The translations under genes and the position numbers were made by a program. Positions 47,818 through 60,518 of a stretch of DNA of 64,000 nt are shown piece after piece. Source of the DNA: Cylicocyclus nassatus (taxonomy: Eukaryota; Nematoda; Chromadorea; Rhabditida; Strongylidae); contig CATQJL010000316.1 of the NCBI GenBank assembly GCA_958299035.1, positions 30,073,441 through 30,137,440 on the forward strand, written 5' to 3'. Every line of letters begins with the position of its first letter. Position 1 is the stretch's first letter. The notes beneath the pieces were generated by a model, which saw nothing but the letters and a program-made list of their open reading frames with translations, was not told the origin of the DNA and made no database searches.

Positions 47818-47960
47818 TACAACACCGCTCATAATTTGTCGAAAAAGTCACCGGAGTGTGCTGCAGTGCATCGGGGTGCGGTAGAGTGCGCCGCAATCCA
47901 CTAGAGTCCGCCTGAGAGCAGCAGAGTGTGCCGCACATCACTAGAGCTTGTCGAAATCCG
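47818..47960. mobile_element. Decayed copy of the array GC-rich MITE
   Basis: Starts TACAACACCGCTCATAATTT and 'gtcgaaaaagtcaccggagtg', followed by degenerate GGAGTGC-type repeats. The right terminus is lost. It shows that this component exists as an independent, older element. Confidence 0.7.
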
Positions 47961-48054
47961 CGTCGCATCGCCATATCTCGCTTTAGAATGGACGAATTCT
48001 GAATCCGAGGACACCGTTCGATTCAACTCGGCGAGGCACATCATGAATTTTACA

Positions 48055-48891
48055 TTAGGCTGGTCCGAAAGTTTTTGTGCATCAATTTTAAAAAACCATA
48101 ACTTCCTTGCCACTCGATGGATTTCGCTGAAAATATATATATTCGAAAGAGGGATCCATGCTCTTTACAGCTGTGCCTTCAGCATGGATTACTTTGAAAT
48201 TCGAGAGTTACAAGCAATTGAACGAAATCAGTCAAAATTGGCATTTTTCCAGCTGGGTCACAAAAAATTCTGGTATTTTTATATGATAGAGAAAATTATG
48301 GTCATTACAACGGTACTTTTTCCATGAGTTGAAACGAAAAAGATCGAGAGTTAAGAGCAAGTGAAGAGAATTCCTTCAATTTTGCAATTTTTGAGCATGC
48401 TCAAAAAAGCCCGAAAACCTCACAGAAAAGAAAAGGTCATGAACGTGGGTATTGTGACATTCTCTTTTTAGCTGAGCAAGTTTCGAGCTAATCGAGAGCA
48501 ATTTTGTTTTCCGTGATTTTTTCGAATTTTCAAGCCTGCATTTTCACGAAAATCAAAATTGCTTTTGATTAGCACGATTTTCGCTCAACTAGAAAGAGAA
48601 GGTCACAAAACCCATGTTCATGACTTTACTGACTTCTTTTCTGTGACGTTTCTAAGCTTTTTTGAGCATGCTCAAAAACTGCAAAACTGAAGGAATTCTC
48701 TTCATTTGCTTCCAACTCTCGATCTTCTTCGTTTCAACTTATGGGAAAAGTACCATTGTAATGAGCATAATTATTTCGATTACATAAAATTATTTCCAGA
48801 ATTTTTGACCCATTTCGAAAAATGCCAATCTTGACTGATTTTTTTGAATAGCTTGTAACTCTCGTAGTTTCTCAAAGTGATTTCTGGAGAC
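48055..48891 (+). mobile_element. Large foldback mariner-like element, family L, copy 2 (right end missing)
   Basis: Left terminus TTAGGCTGGTCCGAAAGTTT. Arms are centred near 48,535 with the 'gagcatgctcaaaaa' motif on both sides. The right arm ends at 'gtgatttctggaga', about 70 bp short of a terminus. Confidence 0.85.
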
Positions 48892-49429
48892 CAATCAAGA
48901 GCGATTAGTGATTCCCCCCTTATCGTAAATTTGAGTAAGTTTTTTGAAAGAACTCATGACTAAAACTATTGATATCAAACAGTAGGCACATCTTGTTTTG
49001 GGTTTTTGAAACCTGCATAAATACTTTCCTTCTGACATTCAAATCTTCGCTACAAAAGCTCTTCTCTCATAACTCCTTGTTCAAAGGCGTTCCACATGAG
49101 GAAAACAGATTTTGAGTCAGCCTCCAATGTCTTCCAAGTGGGTTTGCGTCACTTTTAAAAGGTCATTAAAGGTTTTTAAGGTTTTTATCAAGAATCCTTC
49201 CCTCGTGAGTAGGACATATTTAAAAGAAGTATTATGAGGTTGCAAAGCTTAGTTGCAGACTTACTTTCGATAGGAGCTGCGATTCGACAAATTTTGAATT
49301 AACAATCATCCAACAATTCGAATATTATGGTTACACTATGCTATGGCATAGCTGCTATGATATACATTAAAGATTTTACTTGACAACATCTCTCACAATG
49401 CTCGATGTCACAGAGAGATTTTATAGTTA
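48892..49429. other. Unassigned stretch
   Basis: Nothing recognised apart from a single family V arm near 49,085-49,130 ('gaaaacagattttgagtcagc'). Confidence 0.5.
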
Positions 49430-50078
49430 ATGACGAAAGTAATCATGTTTGAGGAACTGAGGAACTTGGCAAAGTGTAACCATGACAAGCAAAAGTAGAA
49501 ACCAAGAAGTGACATGGCAAGACTGCTTTCCACTTGATTCTCCTTTAATGGCCGAGTTCAAAAAATGTGAATGAGTATTGTCATTGTTTTGTATGCTATT
49601 CAAGTGCATCCGGAATTGCGTCGTTATAGTCAGCAAAGTGATTGTTTTACATTACAATAGTGCTCTTGTGCTGTGGGCAATCCATCTTTGGACTTTTAGA
49701 GAAATCGTGCAGACATGAGATTTTTAAAAACCTATATGCATAACAATCTTTGACAGTTGCCTTCTCGGTTGCGAGACCAGAATCCGATTCATAATGTAGA
49801 ATCACATTATTTTGTTCTCCAAAAGCCACAAAAGGGAAACTTGAGACCATGTAGTTTTGTCCAGGCACCGATTGCTAACCCTACGAGGGCCTAAATCTCG
49901 TTGCATGACAGTGTAATTTGAACGTAGGGTTTTACTCATAAGGAAAGCTACCTAGAGCAGGGGTCTTGACAAGGGATATCCATGTGCTTTAAACGCTGAT
50001 TTCAAATATGCATTCCTAGCTTGGCGCACCATTTTAAAGCAAAATATGGGTTTTTTACTGCGCGGAATTGGCATACTA

Positions 50079-50284
50079 CAGTCTGCCCCAATCGGGATCA
50101 AGCCGAACCGTTGGTTAGCTTTGCGCGCACAACGCCTCTGCTTTGCGTTACATACGCGCACTGCCGGAGAAAGTGAAGAGATCGAAGAGAGAGCAAGCAT
50201 GCAGGCCGCAGGCGCGAAGCAAAACCCTTGCGACGCGGGCTCCCGCCATGCCAATTTTGGTTTGATTGAGATTGGGGCAGACTG
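50079..50284. mobile_element. Tc1/mariner-type MITE, family D
   Basis: Inverted ends CAGTCTGCCCCAATC (exact on both sides), flanked by TA at 50,077-50,078 and 50,285-50,286. The uninterrupted site is at 2,899-2,900 in copy A. 206 bp, GC-rich. Overlapping frames on both strands are short and unrecognised. Confidence 0.92.
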
Positions 50285-51448
50285 TACCAATGGGGAGACT
50301 GCTTGTAGATAAAAGTCTGCAAGAGAAAATACTGGGTATCAAAATAACAACAAATGAATCTTTCCTCATTGAAAAGAAGTTCAACACAAATGTATTAACA
50401 ATCAGATGATAATATCGTGATGTAAGTAAGTCGGTGAGTTCGCAAATTTTGCACCGGAAAAGGTCAATAACTCGCCCCAGATTGATGCACCGCAGCTGTA
50501 AATAGCATATTTGCAATTAGGTTCATAGCTAGTTCAGAATATATATGTCTCTTTTTAGAAGGTTCTCTAAGTTGATTATTTTATCTTGTAAGAGCACTTT
50601 CATCCTAAAAATCACCCGATTCGCTCTTTTCAGTCTACTAAAAAGTCTATGCTTTTTCAAAGCCTTGGGAGCCGATCTTTGAACTTTAGGACAACTACTG
50701 CTTTGAAATCGAAAAGAGAGTGCATATTTGGTTGGTAACAAGTTCAAATGCTTTATACTCCATTTGCATTTGATTAAAATCAACGTGCACACACCTTCTG
50801 ATGAAAGATCAACTCTTTTAATGAGCTTCATTTTGTGTTGACGCACTTTACAAAATTTTTATGCACTTTTACACAGGATGGCGCACCTTGCAACTATAAT
50901 CAATTAGTGAGAGTTCGATTGTACTGGACTAGCGCACGATGTCAAATCGCAATATTGAGCCTACGTGTTCTCTACTACGAGATATAGGAGCATTTTGACT
51001 AGTGTCAAGACTACATGAAGTTGTGGCAAATGCACGTTTTGCATTTAGTTTTACTCGTACGTTTGCAGTCTGCAGTTTTAATTTGCAGCTTGCTTTTGCT
51101 TATCAAGCAATCTTAGGTACACACAATCACGGCACCTTCTGTTCCTTGGTTCGAACATGGTTGTAGATTGAAAAATCGATTGAGAATCCTAAATCTGGGG
51201 TTTGCAAAGGAATTCAGAAAAGTTGTACAAAAAAGATATTGGGTAGGTTTTTTTCCAAAAGGATGTTGCGCATGTGCCACGTACTGCCTAGCATGCCACA
51301 ATATATTCAGATACCACGATGCGAGCTTGTAAATGCAGCGCAGCAAAGCCTTCATCGTCCCATGCAACCATCTGGAACAATAAAACTCTCATTACTCATC
51401 AAAGGGTTTGTTCCATTTCGCATGTAAAATTATATCGAAAGCAGAATA

Positions 51449-52222
51449 TTAGGTTGGCAATTAAGTTGTGCAACTATTTCAAAAACCTTCTTCTTTTTCA
51501 ACATGGCGCACTCAAATTTTTGTTATCAGGCTGTGACATGAGCTACAATCGCAGCTGCTGTTCCCCCCCCCCCCATATTTGACGTCGCAGTGAGGGTGGA
51601 AGGGTAATGCTGGACAAGGGGGAAAATTATAAAATTTCACATTGGCTGGAACTTGTTATAGATAGGTTATTCGACATGCTTATCACAAAAACGCTACTAA
51701 AAAAGGGCTTTTTGCAGGACTGCTGTAGGTAAACAGTATAAGCATCCTGATCAGGAAAAAAGGAAGTGATCCATCGAATGAATATGCGTGTCTATCAGGT
51801 TAGACACCCCAATTTGCGAAGTCCCGATGTTTTTTGAAGTTCCGACTCTATAGTCACTGACGATCGTCCCCACCGACCTTGCGTACAGCGACTCGTTCAA
51901 CTTGTGAGGGCGTCAAAAAATTTCATTTCTTTTTTGCTGAGTTAAATGAATCAACCCTTAGTAATAATTCACACACAATTTCAGGTCGTTGTGGTTGGTC
52001 TAGGTCGCTAACGGCTTCATTTCGTCTTACAACCCCAAAAATTTCGAATTTCTCTGGATTTCGGAAAATAGGTCGAATTCTTCTAATCCGTATTCAAAAT
52101 TGACATAGTTTACGCACAGAGTAGGACGTAATCGTTCTACTATTGCCAAAGTTTGAGTGCGCAATATCTAAAGGAAGTAAAGTCATGAAGAAAGTTGCAA
52201 AACTTAGTTTCCAACTTGATAT
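51449..52222. mobile_element. Mariner-like MITE, family E, copy 2
   Basis: Left terminus TTAGGTTGGCAATTAAGTTG, a standard mariner-type start. The right arm (inward) has GTTGGAAACTAAGTTTTGCA. Sits at the same place in copy B as E copy 1 in copy A. Contains a C tract at 51,563-51,574. Confidence 0.75.
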
Positions 52223-52795
52223 TAGCAGTTATCAAATTCATTTCAAGTTGATTCCCCACGTTTTTCCTTCCAGTTTTGATCAATGCTCTTTTAGTACGAA
52301 TAGAGTTGCGAAGTGGTTCGCGGATCATTTCAAGAGCAAAATGTCAAAGGTAGGGACCGAACTTTATCTCTAGAATAGGGTCTACTACAAGGGGTTCTAC
52401 ATAGTCGCTTTGGTTGTTAACAAGTCCATATTTCAGATACGTCCGCAAATAGAGAAAGGAAAAAATCAAAAACGTCTCGTAATTTTTGGATGTGGCACAT
52501 CCAAAATCGTGAAAAAATCGTTTAAGGTGATTTGTTATTTCTATTGAAAGTGATCTCAGTATTACTTCGAAAGTCTGTACTACCTCAAAAACTTAGAAAT
52601 GCTGCTTCCTTTGTATTACTGACGAGTCTTCTTATTCTTAGCATTTTCCCATTAATTTTTCTATGACGTTGTTATGGCCTCCGCAGATTATGTGTATCGT
52701 TGCAGAAGCAATCCGGGTGTTTTTAGTTCATATATAATGATAGAACTTTATAGTATCAAGCCCGAAAAGGTTTGAAATATTGTATCAGTAGGAGC

Positions 52796-53053
52796 CAGTG
52801 GCGGTCCCAGGATTTCGGACAGGGAGGGGAGCACCTTCACAAATTTTACTGGGATACTTTTCAAATTTTTTCTGCGCACATGACCCCAAAATATTAGAAA
52901 AAGGGCTTGAATTTTAAAAAAAATTCAAAAATCATTCCAATTATATACAAGTATAAACAAGTCGCTTGCACATTTTTAGAACCCATATAAGTAACTTTCG
53001 AAAATTTCGCGACCCATTCTCGGGTGAGGGAGACTTCCCTCGGATCGCCACTG
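52796..53053. mobile_element. hAT-like MITE, family G, copy 3
   Basis: Left terminus CAGTGGCGGTCCCAGGATTT; inward from the right CAGTGGCGATCCGAGG. Candidate 8-bp flanks GTAGGAGC and GTAAAAAC agree at five positions only. Shares the 'cttgcacatttttagaaccc' and 'aaaatttcgcgaccc' blocks with copy 1. Confidence 0.7.
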
Positions 53054-55713
53054 GTAAAAACCATTGGCGGGCCGAGGGAGGGGAGCGGTGAGTCGCTTGA
53101 ATGTTGATATATGGTACTGCATTTTCGCAGTTTTGAATTCTTCAATCTTGATAAAATAGAAAACGATGACGCTGAAACAAGTAAATCTTCAAAATGCTCC
53201 AGTTTGCCGTCGCTCAAAAACAAATCGTAATTGGTAGCATAACATCAGTAACAACATCAGGTTCAAGAAGAGAAACGGTAAAGCATAAAAGTTTTGAAAA
53301 GTGTCTACTTAAGTATCATTTATAACGCTGAGACAATACGCATCGGATACCCTACCACGTAAATTCGTAAGTTCTAATCGTGCATCTAAAAGCCTGGGTT
53401 ACTTTTTAATTACTATTCATCGTATGTTTAGTTGAAATAACTGCAACATTCTAAGGCCTGTACTTTATGGATGGAGGGTGTTAGGTGGCTAGAGCTTACT
53501 GCTTGCTGCAGTTACACGAACGAAATTGATCTCATTTTTCAGGGCATTAGTAAAAAAAGAACTACAAATGCCACTGCATAAATGAAGAGCTTTTATACGT
53601 GGGAACCTTGGCTACTGGGATACCAGCGTTAGTCAAGACTTGATGCAAGTGTTTTGCCAGCCTATCGTAGCAGCCAAACATGCCTCGGTTTTAGACAAAG
53701 CTACAAAATGATAAAACTGGACATCCACCTAAAATTTGAATACTTCAGTGCACTTTTTTTGCTTCAAATATATGTGTCTTATGCAAATGCATGCTCGAAG
53801 CGTGACATCGATTGCTGCAGACGTAATGTGTACTACATTCGAATGGACAAGTTCCTTTCATGTACACTTTCTACTTACTTTGAAACGGTTCTTATTTGAG
53901 TGAGAATTTTCAATGTTTTTTCTGCCAAAGCAAGTTTACTCTTTTCAAAAACTTGGAGGAAACAACCGAGAATTGGTAAATCCTTGTTTTCGAATCCAAC
54001 TCGACATCACCTACTCTTAAATCTGAGTTCGTTCAGTTTTTAAAGCTGCTATTGTGATCCTTTTGGGAACATCAAATAGAGCCAAGACATTGCTTGCGCG
54101 AAAGAGAGTTTGTGAGAAAAAGCTGCAAACTTCTGCAGACTTTAGCATATGCTTCTGTCGCCAAAACATTCCATTAAAAAACCGACTTATTGATATTTAT
54201 TGAACTTGACCAAATCAACAATGAAACCATCAAATTTCAGCAGGCCTACTCAATATAAGCGCGTCAAACTCCAATATTGGCACGTTGAAACTATCAAAAA
54301 CGGTCATAATTCAAAACTAATTTTACAAAACAAATGACCGCTCCTGGATTTGAATATTGCATTTCGAGGTTTCAGATACAGCCTATGGGAACGTTTGAAA
54401 ACATGAATTTAACAATCTTATTCCAGAAAACATTATGAACAGGAAAACAAAAACATCTGTTCGAAGGAGGGGAAAAAGCTGCATTAATGACAACCGAACT
54501 GCTCTCCTGTCAATGTTCGGTGAAGTTTGAATTGACCCAAAAATAGGGTTTGTTAGCATCAAAAATAATCAGAAACATCTTAAGCAAGCCATAGGTGCCA
54601 AAAAATGTTCAGCATTACACTGTGCTCTGTTCAGCTGCTACCAATGTACTTCTATCTATTGCAAGAGAGATTCTAAGTGAATGGAAATAGAAATAGTGAA
54701 AAAAACTTGGGTTTGCAACCTCAGCGATCATCTTAGTGGCCACAAGAGCAACTAATTCAGAAGCATGACTGCTAAAAAAAGAGAAACTGCGCCAGATACT
54801 CCAAAAACACTGACTACTCTAAATCGATTGGTTGTTGCGATATGTTGGAAAATGGAAATTCTTGAAAATTCTTGATGGTGCAAGATGAAAACCTGTGATA
54901 GTGATGTATGAACTACCGCTATGTGAGAAAGACTTACAGATTTGTAACCAGATAGCGCTCTAGAGTTGTTTTTTTTTTTGAGATCAAGCTCAAACTCACA
55001 ACATATGGGGCATTTTTGAAAGCTCTCTTCCTCGTGGTTAACCAAAGAAAAACTGCTATAAATCTAGTTTGGAGAGCAAGCTTTGATCGATTTTCGATAC
55101 AAGCAAAAACTCTACATAAACGCTTTATTTTTACTCGAATTTAGCGGAGCTTTCTTGCCAACCCAAGTTCTATAAAAAAGTGTTTCGAAAAAAAAAACAG
55201 CTTCAAAGGATGGGATTTTCGGGGTGATCTGTAGCTGCAGCCCCTTCGTCAGCTATTCTTCAGATTAAGCGAAATTTACAGGCTTACTAACATTGTCTAG
55301 TATACCTTTAGTTGTACCAAATTCTAAATCAATTCAATGTTAACCACGTAAGTGAGGCATCTTCTAGTTTGCATTACTGCTGGCCAGCATTATGTGAAGA
55401 ACTCAATCAGATCAAAATTTCCCACGTCCACGTCCTCAACAATAAACTAATGAAACACCAATTTTGCGAATTTGCCTTCAATTTGTTTCGATTGGGCGCA
55501 CAAACGGCCAGAGGAATCTCAATCAAATTTCTTAAATGTAAAGTTTCAGCAACATCCTGAGAAATCTGAAGTCAACGCATCACGAATCTGGTTTTCGCCT
55601 AGCCGCTACATAAACTTCTCATTTGAAATCACATGTTGCTAATGCAACTAGTTTGCCACATAAGCCTTAGCATAGATTCATTTTTTGAGAGGTGCAAATT
55701 TGAAGCACAGTTA

Positions 55714-56411
55714 TTAGGTTGTCCCGAAAGTTCTGTCACTTCATTTTTGAAAAATCATAACTTTGCAATTTCTCAACGGATTTGCTACATTTTGTATCCA
55801 TTCGAAAGATTGAATCTCTCGTTTCCGAATGCATTTTTGATGAGCTTTTGCTACGCACTGACTGCAGAGATAAAAATGGAAACAGAAGGCCATATAGACT
55901 TTGCTCTATTTGACTTAGGTCGTCAAAAATCTGGAAAGCTGCGAAAGAATCTGAAATTGTCAACACATAAGTTTTTCGACATACTTTTTCTAACTGTGGA
56001 AGATTTGCCTTGTTTGGGCATCTCTGTGAAAAGTTACGAACTACCAGTTTACTACAGAAAACGCCAAGATTAATTGATTTGTCATTTTTCTCGAAAATCA
56101 TAACTTTTTATAGGCATACCCAAACAGCACAAACTTCTTACAATAGCAAAGACTAGATTACAAAACTTGTGTATTGGTAAATGCAGATTTTTCTGCTGCG
56201 TTTTCGATTTTTGGCGACCTCATTTAAAATGACCAAAGCTTATATTGTCTTATTTTTCCATTTTTATCTCTGCAGTCACTGCATGGCAGAAGTTCAGCAA
56301 AAAAGAAATCGAAAGATTTTCTAAATAAAATTTAACGAAGTAAACTCGTTGAGACAGCGCAAAGTTATGATTTTTCAAAAATGAAACGACAGAACTTTGG
56401 GGACAAACTAA
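55714..56411. mobile_element. Foldback mariner-like element, family I, copy 2 (complete)
   Basis: Left terminus TTAGGTTGTCCCGAAAGTTC; from the right TTAGTTTGTCCCCAAAGTTC. TA flanks at 55,712-55,713 and 56,412-56,413. Arms carry 'ctgcagagataaaaatgga' and its inverse, centred near 56,080. Frames of 146 and 121 codons on opposite strands overlap it, extend past its ends and match no transposase. Confidence 0.88.
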
Positions 56412-57656
56412 TACTATTGGTTAGCTTCCGCTTTCTATTGAGAAAGCACATATACTCAGACAAATACCGGAAAGTTTCTAAGAGCATTGAGAAAAGCTTC
56501 GGCGGGCAACCTGGGCAATTCCGTGCTAGTTCTTGGAAACTGCTGCTACGGTTCCTCGGGAACTTCCCAGAATATTGCAGTCTGTTAAACAGCAGCTAGA
56601 AATTCCACAACTTATTTCACTCTCTCATAAACAGTAGATGACCATTTTCATGCGGTCGCACTAAACAAGAATGATATGTTTACAAAGATAGAACATGGTG
56701 TTTCACATACGTTTCTGAGAAATTCTCCAACTCTTTACACAACTATGCGAATGATACTATGTGACAATTTTCAAATCAGTCACTATATGGGATTAGGTGT
56801 TAGGCCTGATGTGAGTATGTGTTGAAAGGTCTTTTCCTACAGCTGACCGCTCGTCTTTTCCTTCCACACGTTCGCCTTATTTCCAGCTTATCGGACCGAA
56901 AATCTATTAGGAAACACTTCAATTTCTGAAAATACCTATATGTATTAATCGAAAATGTGAAAACTAATACACCTTTGGAAGAACTTGAATGACCACTGTG
57001 CAGGCGACACAACACACTCCCTCCCTAAAAATCAAATTGCCATTTTTCGATGAGGTAAAGTAGAAGTGGTGGACTTACGCGCTGCAGCAATGTCTACTTA
57101 GAACAGCACCTGTTTTGTGTATTTTGAGAGTCCACGATTTGTAGAGTGCGGTGTGATTCAGCATCAGAGCTCAACAAGTGTCAGCTGGCAATTAACTTCA
57201 CCTGTTAGTACATCAACGAAGGAGTCGGGTAAATTTTAGGTCAGCCCTTAGTGCATCCTTTAAGGAAGATACCCGTCTTCATATATCAGAGAAATTAAAT
57301 GTGCATATCTAAGTCTGAATTATGTTGCTGCTCATGTTGTTGTCAGAGTTAAATAAGCACCTCTTCAATCAAAATTTGTAAAAATCGATAATTCACCAAT
57401 CACGTTTAGTCTTTCCGCAGGGGTATACGTCCTTGGTAACTCATACAGACCAATATCTTACAAATAAATATTAAATCTTTTGCAACATTCTTCGGTGATT
57501 ATTTACCTTGAACGGCGCCTCAAGGCAAAGTGGTCGTGCATGAATTTTCATATTTGAAACTGCCTGATGTCGTTTTAGATCTAACAATGATGTTTCAACT
57601 AAAACCGTCCCCTCGATCGCTCCAACTTTGTAAGGAGCAAGCTAACTTATATTATG

Positions 57657-58152
57657 ACTAGCTTGCTAACCCGGCTCCGCTCGGCCCTGTCAAAACACTG
57701 TAAAGTCCCAACCCTATCCCTGTACAGCTTTTCCCTGTGCCCATTTCTACACTTCATTTCCCGTTCCCTGTGTTGTTTTCGAAATCAGCATGCTCTGTTA
57801 CCCCCATGTGCCAAGTCTCAGCCCTGTAGCCCAAACTTTGCAAAAAATCGATAAAATCGATGAAAGTAATCGATGATTTGAAAATTAATATTGTATTCGG
57901 AATCAGCATGCTCGATTGCTCCCCTGTGCCAACTCCCAGCCCCGTAGCTCAAACTAAAAAATCGATAAAAATCGATAAAATCGATATCGATCGATGACGA
58001 AAAGTAGCCTGTGACACTCTCTCGGCCCCGAAGTGTATGTGCGCCAAGTTTGGTCCAAATCGGCTCAGAAATAAAATTTTTTATTCCGCACATACGTACA
58101 GACATACATACATACATGCAGACAAACACACATTCAGCTTTATATATAAGAC
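57657..58152. mobile_element. Family M modular element, copy 3
   Basis: Starts ACTAGCTTGCTAACCCGGCT, holds two modules in one orientation ('aatcagcatgct', 'caactcccagcccc', ATCGATAAAATCGAT), then 'ccaagtttggtcc', a CATA/GACA run and TTCAGCTTTATATATAAG. This is the simplest complete copy and defines the family. Confidence 0.75.
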
Positions 58153-58327
58153 TTGCATTTTTTATTTTTTAAAAAACTTTTAGTATTAGGTTGGTGCAAG
58201 AGTAGTGCGCATTTCGCTTCTCACCCTAACGTGCAATAATTTCTAGAGGGTATATATTTTCAATGCGATAAGCACAGAGGCAGCAAAGCATTCGCGAAAC
58301 GGAGCACATTTATCTTGTTTATATCAC

Positions 58328-58600
58328 TGTTGTAATTGTAAATGATCAGTTGTTCTTCACAGTGATCTGCCTCGCGTAGTCGATCGCAACCTCAGAGTGC
58401 GCGGTGATTGAGTGCTATAAAAGGCGCTCACTCTTCGCCTCAGTCAGTTCTATCGTTCACTCATTGCCTCTTTTCTGTTTATTCATATTATTCTAATGAA
58501 TATTCCTGGCTTCTTCTGTGCTTCCTACGAGGATCGACGACTTCGAAGTGTCCGAAGCTAATGATTAATAAACAAAACGTTTTCCTGAAACCTCGTTTTG
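58328..58600 (+). mobile_element. Candidate solo LTR of a retrotransposon
   Basis: Begins TGTTGTAATTG, has a TATA box (58,416), initiator-like TCAGTCAGTT (58,440) and a polyadenylation signal AATAAA (58,567-58,572) within 150 bases, as in compact LTRs. No gag or pol sequence and no clear flanking duplication, so the ends are approximate. A host promoter with first exon is the alternative. Confidence 0.4.
58416..58450 (+). promoter_or_regulatory. Core promoter: TATA box and initiator
   Basis: TATAAAAG at 58,416-58,423 and TCAGTT at 58,444-58,449, placing the probable start A (58,446) 30 bases downstream of the TATA box, the canonical distance. No downstream open frame is convincing. Confidence 0.5.
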
Positions 58601-60059
58601 GCTGCTCATAACTCCTTTCAAAACTTGTTGGTATAAATGATAAGTAACCTGTAGCCGCAAGTCAGTAGTATGAAAAAAGCAGAAAGGGCTAAACTAAGAA
58701 GTTCTGCAAAAAGGAAGATAATAAAATACAAAATTGTCAGCTTTTATCAAGAATTTGTCGTAGGCCTCAAAGTCCCAAAATAAGAGTTTTTTCTGTTTGT
58801 TAAACAGCTAAACAATTTTGCAAAAACTGCCAACAGGATGTGCATAGTTACGCTCACAAAAATGAGCAAGATTTGGCGTTTGCCTTCTTCAAAGGATTTT
58901 AAGCGCCAAAGAATGAGCAAAACGACTACCCAGCTTGAGGCGTTGAAATCTCAGTATTACATACAGTAGCTGAAATTTCAAAAAAAATGTTTGCATTCAC
59001 GCTTGAATTCCTTCCAGAAAAGTAGATGCCGTGAATTTCTGGTTTCAATCGCGGTTGTGTGAAGCTCTACAAAATTTCAAACAAATGAAGCTAAAAGCCC
59101 CTTTCAACCACCATTGAATAGAGCATGAAAAGAGCTTATTGATAGTATGCTAAGATTTTTGAAAAGAAAGGTCGATGGAAAAAAGTTACACTGTAAGGGT
59201 TGATGAAACGCGCATGCCCAACCTAATATTTCTCGGCGGCACATAAAGTGGGCATAACATCAGTGCTCCCTATAGCGAGAACACAGCGTTTGCAAAGTAA
59301 AAGAATGGTTTGGTTGAGTGGAGGTGTAAGGATCAAACAATAGACAACAAATTCCACCATGTTTCTGCTCCAGTTATCGATGGCAAGTCCTTGCGACAAA
59401 GGACAAATTCTGAACAATGTGAAGTTTCTCTGATTGCTTTTCCGTTGAGTTTCATGCTGCTTAATTTGACGAGGAAAGCAGATCCAAAGTGAACGTAGCA
59501 GAAACTGCAAGTGTCTTTAAAAAATTTGATACACCTTTCAAACGGTCGCAAGTAAACACTACTAGTCACATGGAGCGCATTCGCACAACACTGCAGGGGG
59601 TAATAAGTTCATAACGGAAGTTTGGCTTGAACATCAAATCTGGCTGAAAAGCTGTAAAACATGACGGGAAACTGACCCCTGAATCCAATTCCAAGCAACT
59701 ATGCATCTCCACGCATGGATGCACGACCTTTTCCGAGAAATACTAGATTTTTTCCGGAAAGTCCAGCGAGGACTTTTAAGTGTATTTTTGAACCCACGGA
59801 CTAGTTTTTTTTCCATATGCTATACCATGTAAAACAGAATTTATGACATCATGGTCCTCAGCCGCATTGGGGGAAATAATATTCCGCAAATCTCCATCCC
59901 ATAACACTCATTAGAAATCGGACCCTCTGATCACACTTTTGAAGCAATTTAGTACTCCTTCGTAGTGGCGCGCTTTAGAATTTCAAGATACTGCACAGAC
60001 TCAACAACCATGCAGACACTGATGAATGCAGAATGAGGGGACATGAATAGTATGCACTA

Positions 60060-60518
60060 ACAAGGAAATGGTCAGAAATCGAAGTGGCCAATCAGACAAG
60101 CTGCATACCATTAGGTGCAGCATAAAGCGCTGACTCCAAATCTGTCTTCCTTACCTGCTTATCACTTTTCTGGACGAAGCTATAAGCAATTAAAGACCAT
60201 TGCTTTGCTAAGAAATTATGCGTGAGATTGAAAATTTAGCCGTACAGAGCCACGTTCGCCTTAAGGCTGGGCCAAAACATGCATCTAGCTTACTTCAAAT
60301 GTTTAAAGCCAGAAGCTGAGCTAAAAGTGCAACAATATGCTCAGTTTCGCTATTTTTATGTATAATTTTTTTCAAAATAAAACCGCTTGTAGCTTCGTCC
60401 ACAGAAGCGGGAAGCAGATAAGGAAAACAGATTTGAAGTCAGCGTTTTATACTGCATCAAATAATATACAGGTTGTTTGGTTTGGCCACTTCGACTTCTG
60501 ACCATTCCCTTGTAAGGA
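60060..60518. repeat. Inverted pair, family V, in copy B
   Basis: Minus-strand arm at about 60,060-60,155 and plus-strand arm at 60,428-60,518, with 'cagatttg' and 'gccacttcga'. Counterpart of 19,603-20,100. Confidence 0.55.

Larger units (their letters stand above)
58196..59226. mobile_element. Mariner-like element AA with a probable inserted LTR
   Basis: Left terminus TTAGGTTGGTGCAAGAGTAG. The right end, read inward, is TTAGGTTGGGCATGCGCGTT. The two share only about 20 positions, so the pairing is tentative. The stretch 58,220-58,600 has a different character (see the LTR-like entry), suggesting a later insertion. Confidence 0.45.

Noticed and set aside
50046..50312. Arginine- and alanine-rich overlapping frames on both strands
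   Set aside because: They coincide with the GC-rich MITE D and its edges and are absent from the empty copy A locus.
55633..56101. 146- and 121-codon frames on opposite strands
   Set aside because: Both lie over the arms of foldback element I2 and its flank; no transposase motif such as D,D34D is visible.
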